51,563 bases of DNA from the NCBI GenBank assembly GCA_016748015.1, contig JAAOMT010000386.1, positions 78,380-129,942 of the forward strand, written 5' to 3'. This DNA is from Geosiphon pyriformis. Its lineage: Eukaryota; Glomeromycota; Glomeromycetes; Archaeosporales; Geosiphonaceae. Both the position numbers and the translations under genes were made by a program. Positions 1 through 13,600 of the stretch are shown one piece after another (position 1 is the first letter of the stretch; every line of letters begins with the position of its first letter). The notes beneath the pieces are model-generated. The model was given only the letters and a program-made list of their open reading frames with translations. It did no database searches and had not been told where the DNA came from.

Positions 1-1740
1 AAATATAACCTCACCTTTGAGACAAGTAAATAGGTTTCTTTTAAATACTATTTTTTAAATGGAGGTAATTTTTGATAATTTAAAATATCTAATTTTCCTT
101 CCTTTTTCTTATGATATCGAATGGAAAATTTTCCTCTTGTTTTTGATTTGAAATTAAAATTCATATATATTTAAAAAAGTGCAACTGAAAATACTTTTTG
201 CTCTATCCTGACAAAATTTTGAGTTTTTATTTTTTCAAAATTCGAAGGTTATTTGTAATATCTTTAATTAAAACAATAAATTTTATATTTTCATTACAAT
301 ATTGCACTCGAAAAGAAGAAATTTTCTATTTTATAAATAAACGCAAAATAATTTTTATACATTATATTCTGAGATATGAAAGAAAAAAAATTTCGATTGT
401 ACCTAAAAGGTAATTGCATGGTAGTAATTTTAAATATTTAATTAAGAAATTATTGCAATAATAAATTTTGATCATAAATGATCAAATCATTTTTAAAAAA
501 TTGATAATTATATTATATTTTAAGTAAATATTTTCTTTTTATAATAAAAATTATATGAAAGTTTTTTATTAATATTTATAGTTATGGTCTTTAATAAAAT
601 TGTATAAATAAACAATAAATATCCAAAAAACTTTTATCTTTCATGAAAGTTTTCATGATATAATTTAAAATTTTATATTAAAAATAACATTAATGTTAAA
701 CAAATTTTTATTTGTTTTTATAAAATAAAATATATATTTTTTTAAATTTATTAATAAGCATGATCGAATTACTGTCTAGTATACATAAACAAACTAAATA
801 TCTATAACTAAATGTAATTTATGTATTTACTACATATAAACAGCCACTTAAGCCAGCCAAAACTATATTATGCACTTATATTAACACTAACACAATTATT
901 TAAATAAAAAAAACAAGTATTTATTGTATAAACCAAGACTGACTGCAAAACTTCAATAATAATTAAAAAACAAACTATTTTGTTAAACAAATTGCTAATC
1001 AAACAATGTAATTTATAAAGCTGGAAGAAGAGTTATAACAAATTAAAAAACTCAGCTCTCTCATAAATACTAGTCATTGATATAGCCTTGATTAATTTTT
1101 TAACAAATATAACTCAAGTCATATATATATTTTTATTGTTTTTTGTGAAATGATTTGAATGGTAAATAATAAAAACTTTCTAAGAATTTACAAAGTTGCT
1201 GGTTTTGTATATTGTTTCTCTATATTTTAAATAAACCATTGGATGAAAAAAAAGACTCTCATTGTGTATTTTAGAAATACATTTTTAGACATTTATCAAA
1301 GTTGGTTACAATTTTCGATTCAAGGATTTCAATTTTCTATTATTTTTAAAAAAATTTTATAGATTTTAATAGCAAAAACAAAAAACTTGCTGAATAAAAA
1401 AAAATCATAAATAAAAAAAAATAAATATGATATATTATAACATAAAAATTACAAAATTGGCAAATGGGCTAATTACTCCAAAGTTTTTTTAAAAATAATT
1501 TTTTTTGATGTGCAGATTTTTAAGACCAAAAGTAGTAAAACCTGTTTATAGTCTTGATAAAAATTTAGTTTAAGCGTTATACATGTAATGATAATAAAAA
1601 CTAAAATTTTGGCTGTTAAGATATTTAAAGAGGCATTGATAAAGTATGGATTAACATATTAATTCACCTCCAGATAAGAATCAGATGTGTGTCAAATAAC
1701 ATAAATATTGATATGTGGGAAAAAATCATAAAATAAGACT
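1..1740. other. AT-rich stretch without a recognisable gene
   Basis: Composition is dominated by A/T homopolymers and short direct runs. Small open frames here have low-complexity Phe/Ile/Lys-rich translations and match no family I know. The last part may include the promoter and first exon of the BTB pseudogene that becomes recognisable at about 1.8 kb, but no start codon could be placed. Confidence 0.6.
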
Positions 1741-1814
1741 TCTAACAACACTTTTAAGCTTTATTCAATTATTTTGAGAATTTATTTAACACTTAGAAGT
1801 TTTTTGATGTTAAA

Positions 1815-2152
1815 TTTTAGTTGGTGAAGTGCCCAATCCTAGAACTTTTTAAGTTCATTTGCAAATTTTAGCAGCAAGATCACTTTATTTTGTTATAACA
1901 CTCTCTAACAATTGGATTAAAAAGGAAAACGATGCCATTATTTTTGCTAAACCTAATATTTCTCCTAATATTTTCGAGATAATTCTCAGGTAAGAGTTTT
2001 CATTTGCTTTAAAGTATTTTGGCTAACATAAATTCATATGTTTTATTTTTTTGCACAGAATATTTATAATGGCAAGATTTCTTTTAATAAACATAAAGTA
2101 TTTACTCTTTTAGAATTGCTTGTTATTGTTGATGAGCTTATTTTAGAGAATA
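1815..2152 (+). pseudogene. BTB domain, 5' part of a BTB-BACK-TLDc pseudogene
   Basis: Frames here read as a BTB/POZ domain: a segment like ILAARSLYF, then SNNWIKKENDAIIF, then KPNISPNIFEIIL, then an intron, then YNGKISF and LLELLVIVDELILEN. BTB domains dimerise and recruit cullin-3, and BTB plus TLDc proteins are greatly expanded in arbuscular mycorrhizal fungi (family knowledge). There is a premature TAA near 1849 in a position where the family carries a polar residue. The start of exon 2 appears to lack one base. The coding sequence is then cut by a Tc1-like element at 2153, and the BACK domain resumes on the far side at 3461. Start codon not identified. Broken gene, probably not functional. 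Confidence 0.72.
1990..2058 (+). other. Spliceosomal intron in the BTB pseudogene
   Basis: A 69-bp intron with donor GTAAGAG at 1990, a CTAAC branch-point-like sequence near 2023 and acceptor TTGCACAG ending at 2058. It lies between the coding segments FEIIL(R) and YNGKISF, splitting an Arg codon in phase 2. One base seems missing just after the acceptor. Its presence shows that the pseudogene is a decayed genomic gene, not a processed retrocopy. Confidence 0.7.
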
Positions 2153-3458
2153 CAGTCCTCCCAAAAAGTAATAGCTGAGTATTTTTTTTATTTTTATTTT
2201 TTTTATACATAATAATTTCTGTTTAAATTTTAATATTTAATAGATATATAAGTAAAGAATATATATGCAAAAAATTAATATTTAGTATTTCCTACTTTTA
2301 CACTAATACAATCGTGAATTTGATTTTGCATACTAGTAATACAGTTAAAAATGATCTCATTAGACAGATTATTTTATTTTTCTTTTACTATTATAATAAA
2401 AATTGCTTGAGAGATATTTTTTGTGTACTATTATTGCTTTGACTTTTTTTTCAATATTTCGTTTAAGAATAGCCCAAATATTCTCAATTGGATTAAGATC
2501 TGGACTATATGATAGCCAAGACAAAACCCGATTTGGCAGTTGCATCTTAAGATCTGCACGAACATCTTTTGAAGTATGCTTTGGATTGTTATCATGCTAA
2601 AAATTCTAACTTTGTTGTCCATATATGCTAGTTATATTGTAATATAAATTCTAATTGATAAAGATATCAGTCCATATTTTCTGTAAAGATGCATATTTCA
2701 ACTTTTTCATATGCACAATTTGCTTCCCACATATCAAGTTTAAATGGATGTTTTACCATTGGTACAATAGATTTACCTGAATAAAACCAAGCCAAACAAG
2801 TATTTTGAAAAATTTGTAAAGTTGTTTCATTTAAAAATACTACTTTGCATTAATTATGATTAGTATGTTCTTGAGCCCATACTAATCAGTTTTGTTTGGT
2901 TTGTTCAGTGAGTAGAAGTACATGTCTTGGTAAAACAGCTGTATAACCAAGCCTAGAAAGTTTATTGCAAATAGTCTGTTTGCTTATTTCAATCTCAGAA
3001 TATGTTTTTGCAAGTTGTGTCTTAATTTCAATTGCTGTAGTAAAGTAATTTCGATTTATGATTTTTCTAATCTGGTACTGCATTTTTAGTAAAGTTTTTT
3101 GTAAATGATCTGAACAATGGATTGCTTGAAATTGACTATTTTTATGAAGTTGTTTTATATATTGTTTACAAGAGCAAAGAGAAACATTATTTTTTCGAGA
3201 TATTTCAATTGGACTTCAATAATCTTGTTGCCAAAATTTTTTAACAACTTCATAATTAAATTTTACAGGATTATATTTCATTACAAAAAATAAAATATAT
3301 TATTGATCAAAACAATTTTGTTTTAAAAAATAAAAATAGTAGCATGGAATGTATGTGCATATAAATTATTACTTGAAATGTTTCAAAAATAGCTGATTGA
3401 ACCATAATAAGCATTATACACCATAAGAGTTATCTTACCATTATTTTCAGAGGTATTG
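2153..3458 (-). mobile_element. Tc1/mariner-type transposon
   Basis: A 1306-bp element flanked by TA at 2151-2152 and 3459-3460, the target duplication typical of the superfamily. The outermost bases form imperfect inverted ends: CAGTCCTCCCAAAAAGTAAT at the left, and CAATACCTCTGAAAATAATG when the right end is read inward. Removing the element with one TA rejoins the host frame across the gap (LILEN to IINYLEDY), which supports these boundaries. It carries a transposase on the minus strand. Confidence 0.85.
2369..3281 (-). pseudogene. Tc1-like DDE transposase, degenerate
   Basis: About 300 codons from an ATG at 3281 to a TAA at 2369, close to the usual Tc1 length. The N-terminal third reads as paired helix-turn-helix regions (SKQTICNKLSRLGYTA, then PRHVLLLTEQTK). 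The catalytic core has an FLNETT segment in place of F(L)DET, so the first acid is Asn, a G-to-A change. It then has DNNPKHTS (second acid) and YSPDLNPIENIWAIL (third acid, Glu). I count 35 residues between the second and third acids. Several stops and frame changes occur, for example after DNA-binding domain 2 and near 2600. It would cut and paste the element through its terminal repeats, but this copy is dead. Confidence 0.85.
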
Positions 3459-4545
3459 TATTATTAATTACCTTGAAGACTATTTGATTGAACACCATGC
3501 GGAAAAGCTAGAAAAAAATTTCACCATATTGCAAAGAACTGCATTTAAGCATGATTCTTTCAAAAAGTTACAAAATTTCTGCACCAAAATAGCTGCTAAA
3601 AATCCAGTTATAGTTTTTAACTTAAAAGAATTCATCTTACTTGGTGGAAATGTTCTTTCCTTAATTTTAATCCAAAATGATCTAAATATAGAAAAATCTG
3701 AAATATGACAAAAAATTGTAGAATAAGGAGTTGCTAAATTAGAGAACAATATTCAAACAAAGAATGTTTTTTACTGGACAGATGAAAATTTTAACATCTT
3801 TAAAGAATCTATTGAGAACTTTTACTTTTAATCTGGTTTTTTAACATATTGTCAGTTGATTTCTATCACAAAGTAAAACCATTTGTGAGAATCTTATTTG
3901 GAACTTTATATGAAAATCTTTTACATCATTATCTTGTACTAGATAGTCATCAAAAGTCTGTAGATGCTCAGCCATTATAATTAAACCTTAATTTAAAGCT
4001 TTTTCAATTGCATAATATAAAACAACTTGATCATTGAATTGAAGACAAAGATGAAAATACTCTTTTTGAAAATCAACTTAGAAATGATTTCCAATTGTTA
4101 CTTTGAGGCAGTCGAGACAGATTCACTCCAGCTGATTTTCATTGATTATGTAATGATAAAGGAGCAACAGTAGGCATAATAAAAGTAAAAGGAACTAATC
4201 AGGTAATCGACAGCTATAATCCACAATTGTAATACTCTAAGAATAAATGGTTGGAGGGAAAAAAAAAGCTTTATTTTTTCTCTTGGAGATGGCAAAGCTG
4301 AAAATGATAAACTTAGCAAATTTATTGGAGGATATGGACCTTATGGTGGGCCAAATCATGAACCCTATTTTGGAATTAGTGATTTGTTTTTGTATGGCAA
4401 TGACTTAAAAAGTAGTCTAATGGGCTATTGTCAAATGACAACAGATTATGATCTTGTTATAATGTCTTGATCAGAAAATCAAAAAGTGAATTTTCTTTGG
4501 AGGAGTATGAAGTTTTTCAAATTGTAAAAAGATAAATTCACTTTT
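3459..4545 (+). pseudogene. BACK and TLDc domains, 3' part of the BTB-BACK-TLDc pseudogene
   Basis: Directly after the transposon the frame continues as a BACK helix region (INYLEDYLIEHHAEKLEKNF, then TAFKHDSFKKLQNFC). From about 4107 it becomes a TLDc domain: GSRDRFTPADFH, LCNDKGATVGIIKVKGTNQV, SFIFSLGDG near 4272, then GPNHEPYFGISDLFLYGNDL and MGYCQMTTDYDL. TLDc domains are linked to oxidative-stress protection and V-ATPase binding in other eukaryotes; the role in these fungi is unknown. Inactivation is by stops (TGA near 4143, TAA near 4228 and 4468) and by a frame change at a poly-A run near 4260. The gene end is approximate, around EEYEVFQIV. Strong family match, certainly a pseudogene. 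Confidence 0.8.
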
Positions 4546-5969
4546 ATTTAATTTGATCATACATAATCTGAAGACTCTGTTACCTATTTAAAAATTTTTC
4601 ACTGGGAATATATTCTATCACCTACTATTTTAAGCTTTACAATAAAATTAAAAGAATAATATTTCCTATTTTAAACATCAAAAAATTATAAGTTGTTTAA
4701 TAAAAAGTGATTTTTGAAATTGATGGTTTTATCATAGGCTAATATGATAAAACGCTTTTTAACAGAATAGCATTAAAAATATAACTTTTAAATATTTGTA
4801 TTTTCTCGCTAATTAAAAATATAAACTTTTGAATGGTGTTTTTAATATTTACTGTGCAATAATATAAAAAATATTTTGAATATAGAAGCTTTGAGAGATT
4901 CGGAAAAAGTAAAAGTTTTCAAACAAATATAATCGCAGGTTTAAAGTAGTAACTCTTTAATAATACAGATTTTTATTAAAAATTCGATTATTTTCTCCTT
5001 AAATATTTAAAAAATTGTAAAAAATTGTTTTTTTTATTGACCCTAATTGGAATTCAGATTATTTAAAAGAAATTAAATTGAAAATACTTATCAAATATTA
5101 GTAGCATTATATTTTTTGCTTTAATCTCATTTTTGCATTTTAGATTATAAATTTCTTGAATCAAATTTAATTCATGAAAAGTGGTTAATGTGATATTAAC
5201 TATGATATCAATTCCGAATCAATGTAAAAAAACAAATGTAAAACTATTACATTAAATAAAAAAAGTTAATAAATATTCAATTTATTTAAAACTATAAATA
5301 ATAAATATCAGCAAAAATATAGCTCTTAATATTGTTGCAATTATAGTAATTTCTATTATATTCTTTCTAAAGATTTGCCTACGTTATAAAAAGTATTATA
5401 TGACATACAATTTATTAGAAATTAAATGTTGAAAATTTATTTATTTTTATTCACGTTTAACTTGAATCCTGAAAGCCTCATATAAAAAACCTGTATTTGA
5501 ATGAATGCTAATGGGAGTGAACCATTTATTTTTTAAAAAGAATGTAAAGTCATAAACACTCTTGGCCTGATAAGATTCTTTTTCAACTAGAATGATTAAA
5601 TTAATTGATCTTTAAGTGTCTCAAAAAAATTACTTTTCAATAAAATTCAAGGTTCCATTTTTGATGCAGATATAAAGTCCAATTAATGTGACTTAAAATC
5701 AGCAACAATCATTATGTATTTTAGTTAGCAGTTTTCTAATAGAAAATAAACATATAAATCTTTTTACTTGAATGTTTGTTTACTCGTTGTCATGATTCTA
5801 AAGAATTCAAACAAAATAAATAAATAAATAAATAATCTTTTAATAAATTTCCCCAGCAATTAAAAAAGTTAATAAAAAATGCTTTAAATTGGCAAATATT
5901 TCTTAATATTGTACATCCATCACAAAATTATTATCGAGAATTATCTTTATCTGGTACTAGATAAAAAAT
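4546..5969. other. AT-rich intergenic stretch, nothing recognised
   Basis: No convincing coding segment was seen on either strand. A short (AAAT)n microsatellite lies at about 5815-5835. Weak protein-like frames occur around 5450-5700 on the minus strand, but I could not match them to a family. Confidence 0.5.
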
Positions 5970-6230
5970 ATGAAACAAGCATTGAAGAAAGCTGAATATG
6001 AGTGTGACAACTGCATAGAAAAGTTTATGAAGAGTGAAAAGGCAGGTAGATTAGAAGAGTTGAAGAAAGAGCTGAGAGAAGAGAAAAATGTAACCAGAGA
6101 CAAAAGAAGAGCTGGAAGAAAAAACAAAGTAGACAAGAATGAATAGAAAGTGCAGGTGCAAAAATTACAAGATGTGTCAATAGAAATAATCAAGACAGAT
6201 AATAAATTCATTATTTGGAATATAAAGTAG
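5970..6230 (+). pseudogene. Short coiled-coil reading frame with an internal TAG
   Basis: From ATG 5970 the frame reads 58 codons to a TAG at 6144 and then another 27 codons to a TAG at 6228. The first part is strongly helical and charged (KQALKKAEYECDNCIEKF, then GRLEELKKELREEKN). The second part, KVQVQKLQDVSIEIIKTDN, keeps the same heptad-like style, so the internal TAG most likely replaced a CAG Gln codon. The segment is clearly GC-richer than its surroundings, as expected of real coding DNA. Family and function are not recognised. It could be the last exon of a larger decayed gene or a domesticated fragment. Confidence 0.45.
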
Positions 6231-9200
6231 AGCTTAAAGATTTTATATATTTACTTTTCTATTTATACTATCTATATTAACAATTACATAAATGTGTTTA
6301 ACTAAAAATATTACATAAATCACAACTATTTTATAATAATATTTTATTAAACTTACTTTATCATAATTTTGAAATATTGTTTCGATAATTCGAAAGAGCT
6401 TTGCTTTTTTTTATAATTTTAAAAATTTTATCAAATTTAAGATTTTAAATTATATATTGAAAAATTTAATTAACTTAAGATGTTTATTCTTTCTTAACAG
6501 TCTTATTATTCTCAAATCAAATTAACTTCCAATAGTTTTATAGGTACTGCTAAAATTTAAATAATATTAACTATGGTAGAACTAAGTAGAGTAAAAATTA
6601 TGAAATCAAATTTGAATAAATAAAGGATAGATTTTCAGAATGTATTTCGAGTTGCATTTTTGCAAGCCTAAAATAATGTAATTCTGAGTATTCACCAAAT
6701 AGTTCGAATTTTGGGTTTTGATTTCTATAGTTATGTTATTTAGTAGATATTTATTTACAAATTGAGGCAAAGACTCTTGAAACTTCGAAAATTCTATATA
6801 ATCTATAATTATTCTGGAATTAATATTAATGTTTATATATTGATAAAATTTTTTATTACAAAGCAGTTTTTGAATAAAAAATAATATATTTTATCAATTC
6901 ACTAAAATCCAAGATAAACTTTCTGTTATGGGAATTATATAAAATTTGGTATTAAAACTATTATTAATATTAAAAGAAGCAATCAAAGTATCAATTAAAA
7001 ATAGAACTAATACAATTAATAACAATAAGCATAGTTAACTTTTGAGCTTCAGATGATTGCTGCCAATATAAACAATATAAATAAGGTAATAAAATGAAGT
7101 AGTGTCTATTTTTTAGTGTCTCAAATTTCTTGAAAGTTAGCTTTTTCAGAAATGTGATTTAACAAAATTATGAGTTGAAATTTTTAACAAAATGAAATCG
7201 TTAAATATTTTTCTTTATTCATATAAACCTTCATAGTTTGATAATCCATCTGTAATTTTTTGAAAATCATGTCTTCAACTACATTAATTGAAAATGCAAC
7301 TTTACTTCTCGACTTGCTTGATATATTGTTAATAATTTGGGCATTTTTCTACTTAGCAAATAATTAAAAGTTGTTAACTTGGTGAAAAAATATTTTGAAT
7401 GCAATAGAAAAAATCCTAAAAACTTATTTATTTGGTTGAAAATTCAAAATTCAAAATGTTCAATAGACTATATCATGCTTGGCTTTCTTTAGAACATGAG
7501 CAGTACATAAAAATTTACATTCTAGAAGTATTCTTGTTTCGAAACAACTCTTTTTTAAAAGTTGTCATTTTCAATCTTGAATTTTGTTATCCTGTTAATT
7601 ATATTTCATAGTCTGGCAAAATATATAGCATACTTAAATATCTTGTACTTAAAATTTGCAAAAAAGTTTACATACTAAGAATAAAATATATAAAATTTTG
7701 TTATCATTTTTTGGAAAATTATTTTAGAAGAAAAATCTTTAAATAATACACATCCTATTTATGTATAATTTAATATGATTAATGGAAAGTGTTTTATAAT
7801 CAAACATATATACCTTAATATAATTGTGAAATAATTCAAAAAAGTTGTCAATATAATTTATTTTGTCATAATAATACAGAAGAACTTCAAAAAACCATTA
7901 TAACTGTTCTTAATAATTTGTAACTTAAATTAATCTAACCATAAAAAAAGTTTTAATTTTAAAAAAACACAAGTCAATTAATCTCAAAACTTGAATTTTC
8001 TACAAGAGATATATCTTTTAATTTATTAATTTAATATTTGACAAACTTTTTTGGTTAATCATCACTTTAGAAATTGATTAATTAGCAATAATGAATTAAT
8101 ATATGACATATATACAATTAATAAATTCAAGTTCTGATTAAATTAATAGCTATTTTAATAATATTATTAAACTTAAAGCAAAGAAGAAATCAATTTTTTA
8201 ATTATGGTTAAAAATATGTTATAGCCTATAACATATAGTTTCTTTTTATATCTATTTTAAAAGAAGTTTACCTTTATTTTAAGTATAAACATAAATAACT
8301 GTAAAGCATTTTCTTATTAATTTTTAAAATAGGGTTATATTTTGAAAGTCTAAATAAATACTAAAAGTTAAATAAATCTAAAGCAGTTATTTTTTTTAAT
8401 ATAAAACATGATATAATGAAACCAAAAAAAGTAAACATGTGATTTTTAAAACTATTTTTCATATATTAATAATAAATTTTATGTTCAAAATTTAAACACA
8501 AGATATTGTCTATCTCAAAAGCACTATATATTATTACTATAAATTTTATATGCAAATACTTAGTCTTATAGATTTGCTGTAATATTTCAAAGTAATTATT
8601 ATATTCAATTTTTATCAATACAAAAATAATTAATGAGTGATGAAAAACTATTAATAATTAAGATTTCTGTTATATATAAATAAAAAAATTATAGATGTTA
8701 ATAATATATCTTTTTTTAAATTAGATTAGAAATAAAATATTTTACTATTTTAATTAAAACTTTTTTCAAAATTGGGTTTAAAAATAGCAATAAAACAAGT
8801 AATAATAAGACAATAAACGATTATTTCTAAGGATAATATTCTTAATAGTGTATTTTTAATCAAATAGAAATATAATTAATTTTTATTGGTTTCTAATTAG
8901 AAAAATAACTAAACAACTATTTTTTGTTAACCATTTTTAAGAAATCAACAAATTATTTAAGGATTAAATATAATCAAGTACATTATTTTGAATGAATTTC
9001 ATAAATAAAAGCATAAAAAAAATAATGATAAAAACATAATAAAAGTAAAAAGTAAAAGCATAGAAACCAAAACAAGTTTTTTAAGAAAAAAAAAATCTAA
9101 TATTAATGAATTAAAATTCGTGTTTTTTAATCAAATAATTATTTAAAAGTTTTTTTTACTTTTAAAAAATTTTAAGTAAGATGTTTAAGACTAATTTTTT

Positions 9201-10699
9201 TGGCTAAATTGCATGAGAATTAAATATGTTTAAGGCTTTTTTAAATTTTTTATTTCTTTTTCAATTATTAATCATTTTAAGAACTTTTAATTTAAGTCTT
9301 AAGATTCTTATACAAAGAAAAAATTATCAGTTATATTGGCCAAAAAAAAATTTGTACAAGACTTCTTAAATAAAAAACTTTGTTTATATTAAGAATAAAC
9401 AAAATTATGCATTAAAAAACTTTTTATTACAACATAAACAAGAAAGCATGAAAAGCATTTTGCATAAAAACATGAAATAAATGTTTTTAATATATTGCAT
9501 TTTTTTCAAAATGATCAATAAATTTTAGTTAAATATACAATTTTTTGGATATTATAATAAATAATTTCAATTTTATAAATACTAAAATAAATATTTAACT
9601 CTAAAATAAGAAAATAAAAAATATTTTAAGTCTTCTAAAAATTATAATTGGTATAAATTGCTAATATATTTAATATATATACACAAATTGCCTATAATTT
9701 AAAATATAATAAGAATTAATTAACATTAGAATTTTTTAAAAACAAATTTTAAATCTAATTTTATCTTAAAAGTATAAAATTAATGTTTAATAGAGTATTA
9801 AAACAATTTTATTAAGACTAATAATACTATACTGTTTGAAAACTTTTGCTTTATTTATGTAAAAACTTTGCAATTTTATAATATAATACTAAATAATATA
9901 TATATTTTAAAATTAAAATATACTATGTAATAACAAATAAATTACTTTAAACATAATTACTATATAAATAATATAAGATAAATTAATCTATTAAATATAT
10001 TTTATTTAACTAATATATCAAATATATAAAAAACTTTTTTTGTATAATAAAATATAATTAAAGATTAATAAGCATTATAAAATTTAGATATAAAAATAAG
10101 CTATAATATTATTTATTATATATAAATAACATTAAAAATTTAAAAAATCAAAATACAAATATAAAATATTCTCAATAAATTAATTTATTATTAGCAAGTA
10201 AAATTAACAATATTAATAAATAATATATATACAAATAAAAATCAAATTTTTAATATTTTTAATATTTTTAAAAACTATTAAAATACAAAAAATTAATAGT
10301 TTTGCTTTAATTAATCCATTTTTTAAATATTGTAAAATGTTTTTAATAGTAAAATACCAAAAAATACAAAATATTATTACATATTAAAAGATTTATAATA
10401 AAAATTAAGAAATATTAAATTTAACAGAAAATTTTTCTTAGTAAAAATTTGTAAAATAAAGTGCACAAGCATTAAAAATACATAATTAAATTAAACTACA
10501 TTTGATCTTTTTATAATTTGAAAACTTTAGAAAAAAATACTTATTGATTTTTTAATTTGGGCATTATAGCATATTTATAATTTGTTGTCTTATAACAATA
10601 AAACCTTAAACTTTTTTTAAAATCATTGTTATTTATATTCATACTGCTTATTCCAAACTAGAGTTTAGTTGTTAACTTATTAAAAGTTCTATATAAGTC
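6231..10699. other. Ultra-AT-rich stretch without genes
   Basis: About 4.5 kb of sequence made mostly of A and T, with the lowest GC in the window around 9.5-10.4 kb. No frame longer than about 60 codons has non-repetitive content. It precedes the decayed Gypsy-1 copy, so part of it may be the unrecognisable remains of that element's LTR and gag. I could not align it by eye. Confidence 0.55.
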
Positions 10700-13600
10700 A
10701 ACAAATTTATTAAGTTTTGAGATTTTTGCTTTGCCATTTCTAAGAGAACTATTTTTGCTTAGCAATATAGTTATTATGAAATAAAAAGCAATTACTGCTA
10801 TGTATATAAAAACAAAAATTAAAAAAAAACTAATTTGGTTAATTTTAGACAATAAATCTATTAGAAGTATTATTATATACCAATTAATACAGCAGCTTAA
10901 CCAAAATATAAATAAATTTGTTCAAATAATTATTATTACAATTAATAATATAAAAAAAACTCCAGTTAGAAAAATTAACAAATTTCTATTTATTATTAAT
11001 AGAATCACTATTTCAATTAAAGTTTTTGTCATAAATACATTTCAATATTAAGCTTTTATTAAAAACAATTGACTCTTTAAAGCCAATGCAAATTTAGATT
11101 AAAAAACCCAAAAACTTAAAATTTTATACTAAGAACAATATACCAGAGTACCTGTTACTTGTAATATTTTTAACAAATAATTAAAAAAACTCCTGTGTTC
11201 GAATTTAAAAAGAAAAAGAAATACCAATTACTAAAACCTATATGGCTCTTAAATCAGCATCTAATTAGACTAAAAAAAACAGAATAAAACTTTTTTAAAA
11301 AGACCAAAAGATAGAATATTGTTTATTATTCTAAACTAAAGCCATAAAAGTAGCCACTATATATTCTACTTAAATACAAAAATTACAAAAAAAAACTTTC
11401 ATCTATAAAAACTTATATAATATTAAAAAAAGAATATGAGATGTACACTTGCTACTATTGTAAAACTTGCTATTGGAAACGATTTGAATACTTTAAACAA
11501 AGTGGAAAATAGGACAATACTTCTTGTTTTACATGTAAAAAATGCTATCAAAAAATACAACTGGATTAATATTATAATAAAAAAAGAGTTTGTGATTAAA
11601 TCTGCTAATATATACTTTCAATTGCTGAAAAAATAAAAAAAAAACCTTATTTAATACTGCTTATAATAGCATTTTTAATAAACTTTACTATTACTCACAT
11701 GATATTGAAATAGTCTATAAACTGGTTATAATTCTAATTAATAAAAAAACCCAAAAAGATGTTTATTAGATAAAATAAGCTAAATATATTAAATATACAT
11801 TTAAAATCACTGAATACAACTACAAAAAAGTTGAAACCTACTACAAAATCGCAAATTACACTTACTTAATTAAAGAAGCTCAAATTTATTAATTAAAGCA
11901 AATAAATATTCAACTATATAAAACATGTATTATGTCTTGTAACAATTAATAATGTTCAAAATGCTATGCTCTTAGCACTTTTTTGCTCAATAAAAGTAAT
12001 GAACATGAAATTAAATTTAGAGAACCTGAACTAGAAAAAAAAATTACAATCATATTAATCTATTTATTCAAAAATCAGTCTACTATACAATCCAAATACT
12101 TTGACAATAATGATCAAAGAATTAAGCCAAAAAAGCCTACAAAATAAATGTTAGATATAATTTATAATATCCAGACAAAAATACTCTAATTTTCTAATTT
12201 AAGTCTCTAATAAAAATTAATCTTAGAATTGTTTTTAAAATACTACCAGAAGCAATAATTTAAATTACTTTTTGATTATTATTGGCAAATAAAAAAATCA
12301 ATGTTTAGGGAGAAATTATTAATACAGAATATATTAAAAATATTACAATTATGTTACAAAACAAAATTAATAAACTATTCAAGATTAAACATACTAAAAA
12401 AATTAATCAATCAAAAAAAACAATTAAGCAAAAATGATAAATGAATTCAAGATTTTAGTTTAATTGGATGATTTACAATTCCAGTAAATATAGCTTTTAA
12501 TATACAAAATAAATTTCATCAGATTCTTTAACTTTTATAAATAATTATTATTTCATTTTTTGGAGAATATTATAAAATTTACATCTGCCCAAAACTTATT
12601 ATTACACAGCAAATTTTTGAATTAAACAAACAAATTTGTACAAAACATAAAATCTTAATTTTAAATGTCTATATTTTAAAAAGAATAAAAAAATTCTGAG
12701 TTACTTTTTATAATTCTAGTAAATATTTTATTATTTTATTAAATAGATTAGAAATTGGAATGATATATAACAATATTTTCTAAAATAAAATCTCTTGTTT
12801 TTAATTTTATTGAAATTATAAAATATATACTACTCTTAAACTTAAACATCATTTCAAGTACTGAAAATTACTATATTATAGAAAAAAAACTTTCTCAAAT
12901 CAACATAAGTTTCTTAAAATCTCAACAACAAAGACAATTAAAACAGTTAATTATTAAATATGCTAATATATTTGCCAAAAACAACAATTATTTTGAAAAA
13001 ATAAACATTGTATAACATCAAATTCACACAAAAGATATTTCATTAAAATACCAACAAATCTATTAAGTTTTATCTGCCAGCCACTAATTCATTAGAAAAA
13101 AAGTACAATAGATGTTTAACAATAATCTTATATAATTATCAATAAGTTTTTGAATCTTCTTAGTAGTTTTTGTTAAAAAAATGGTAAGATCAGATTCTGT
13201 ATAAATTATTAACAATTTAATAGTATAACAAGTGAAAATGCATATTTTCTTCTAAGAATTAACAATATATTAGAAAAAACAAAGTTTTTCTTAACTTTAA
13301 ACTTAGAAAGTAGATACTGACAAATTGAAATAAATTTCAAGAACTGTTTCAAAACAGCATTTATTACACAAAAAGAAAATTACAAGTTCAATATTATGTC
13401 ATTTAATTTATCTAAAAAAGTTTTTTAATAATTATGAAAAGCAGAATTAAAATTGAACATTAAAAAATGTTATTTTAGGAAAATAAATTTGATTTTCTCT
13501 GGATATATTGTTATCAAAAATAAAATTTAATCTAATTCAGAAATAATTAGTGCTGTCAAAAACTTTCAAATCTCATAAAATACTATAGAACTAGGAGGAT

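Noticed and set aside
198-413. Open frame near the left edge
   Set aside because: Ile/Phe/Lys-rich low-complexity translation typical of AT-rich non-coding DNA, with no similarity to any known family.
5957-6211. Minus-strand open frame rich in Phe, Leu and Ser near 6 kb
   Set aside because: It is the complement of the plus-strand coiled-coil frame, whose Lys/Glu codons become Phe/Leu/Ser on the other strand.
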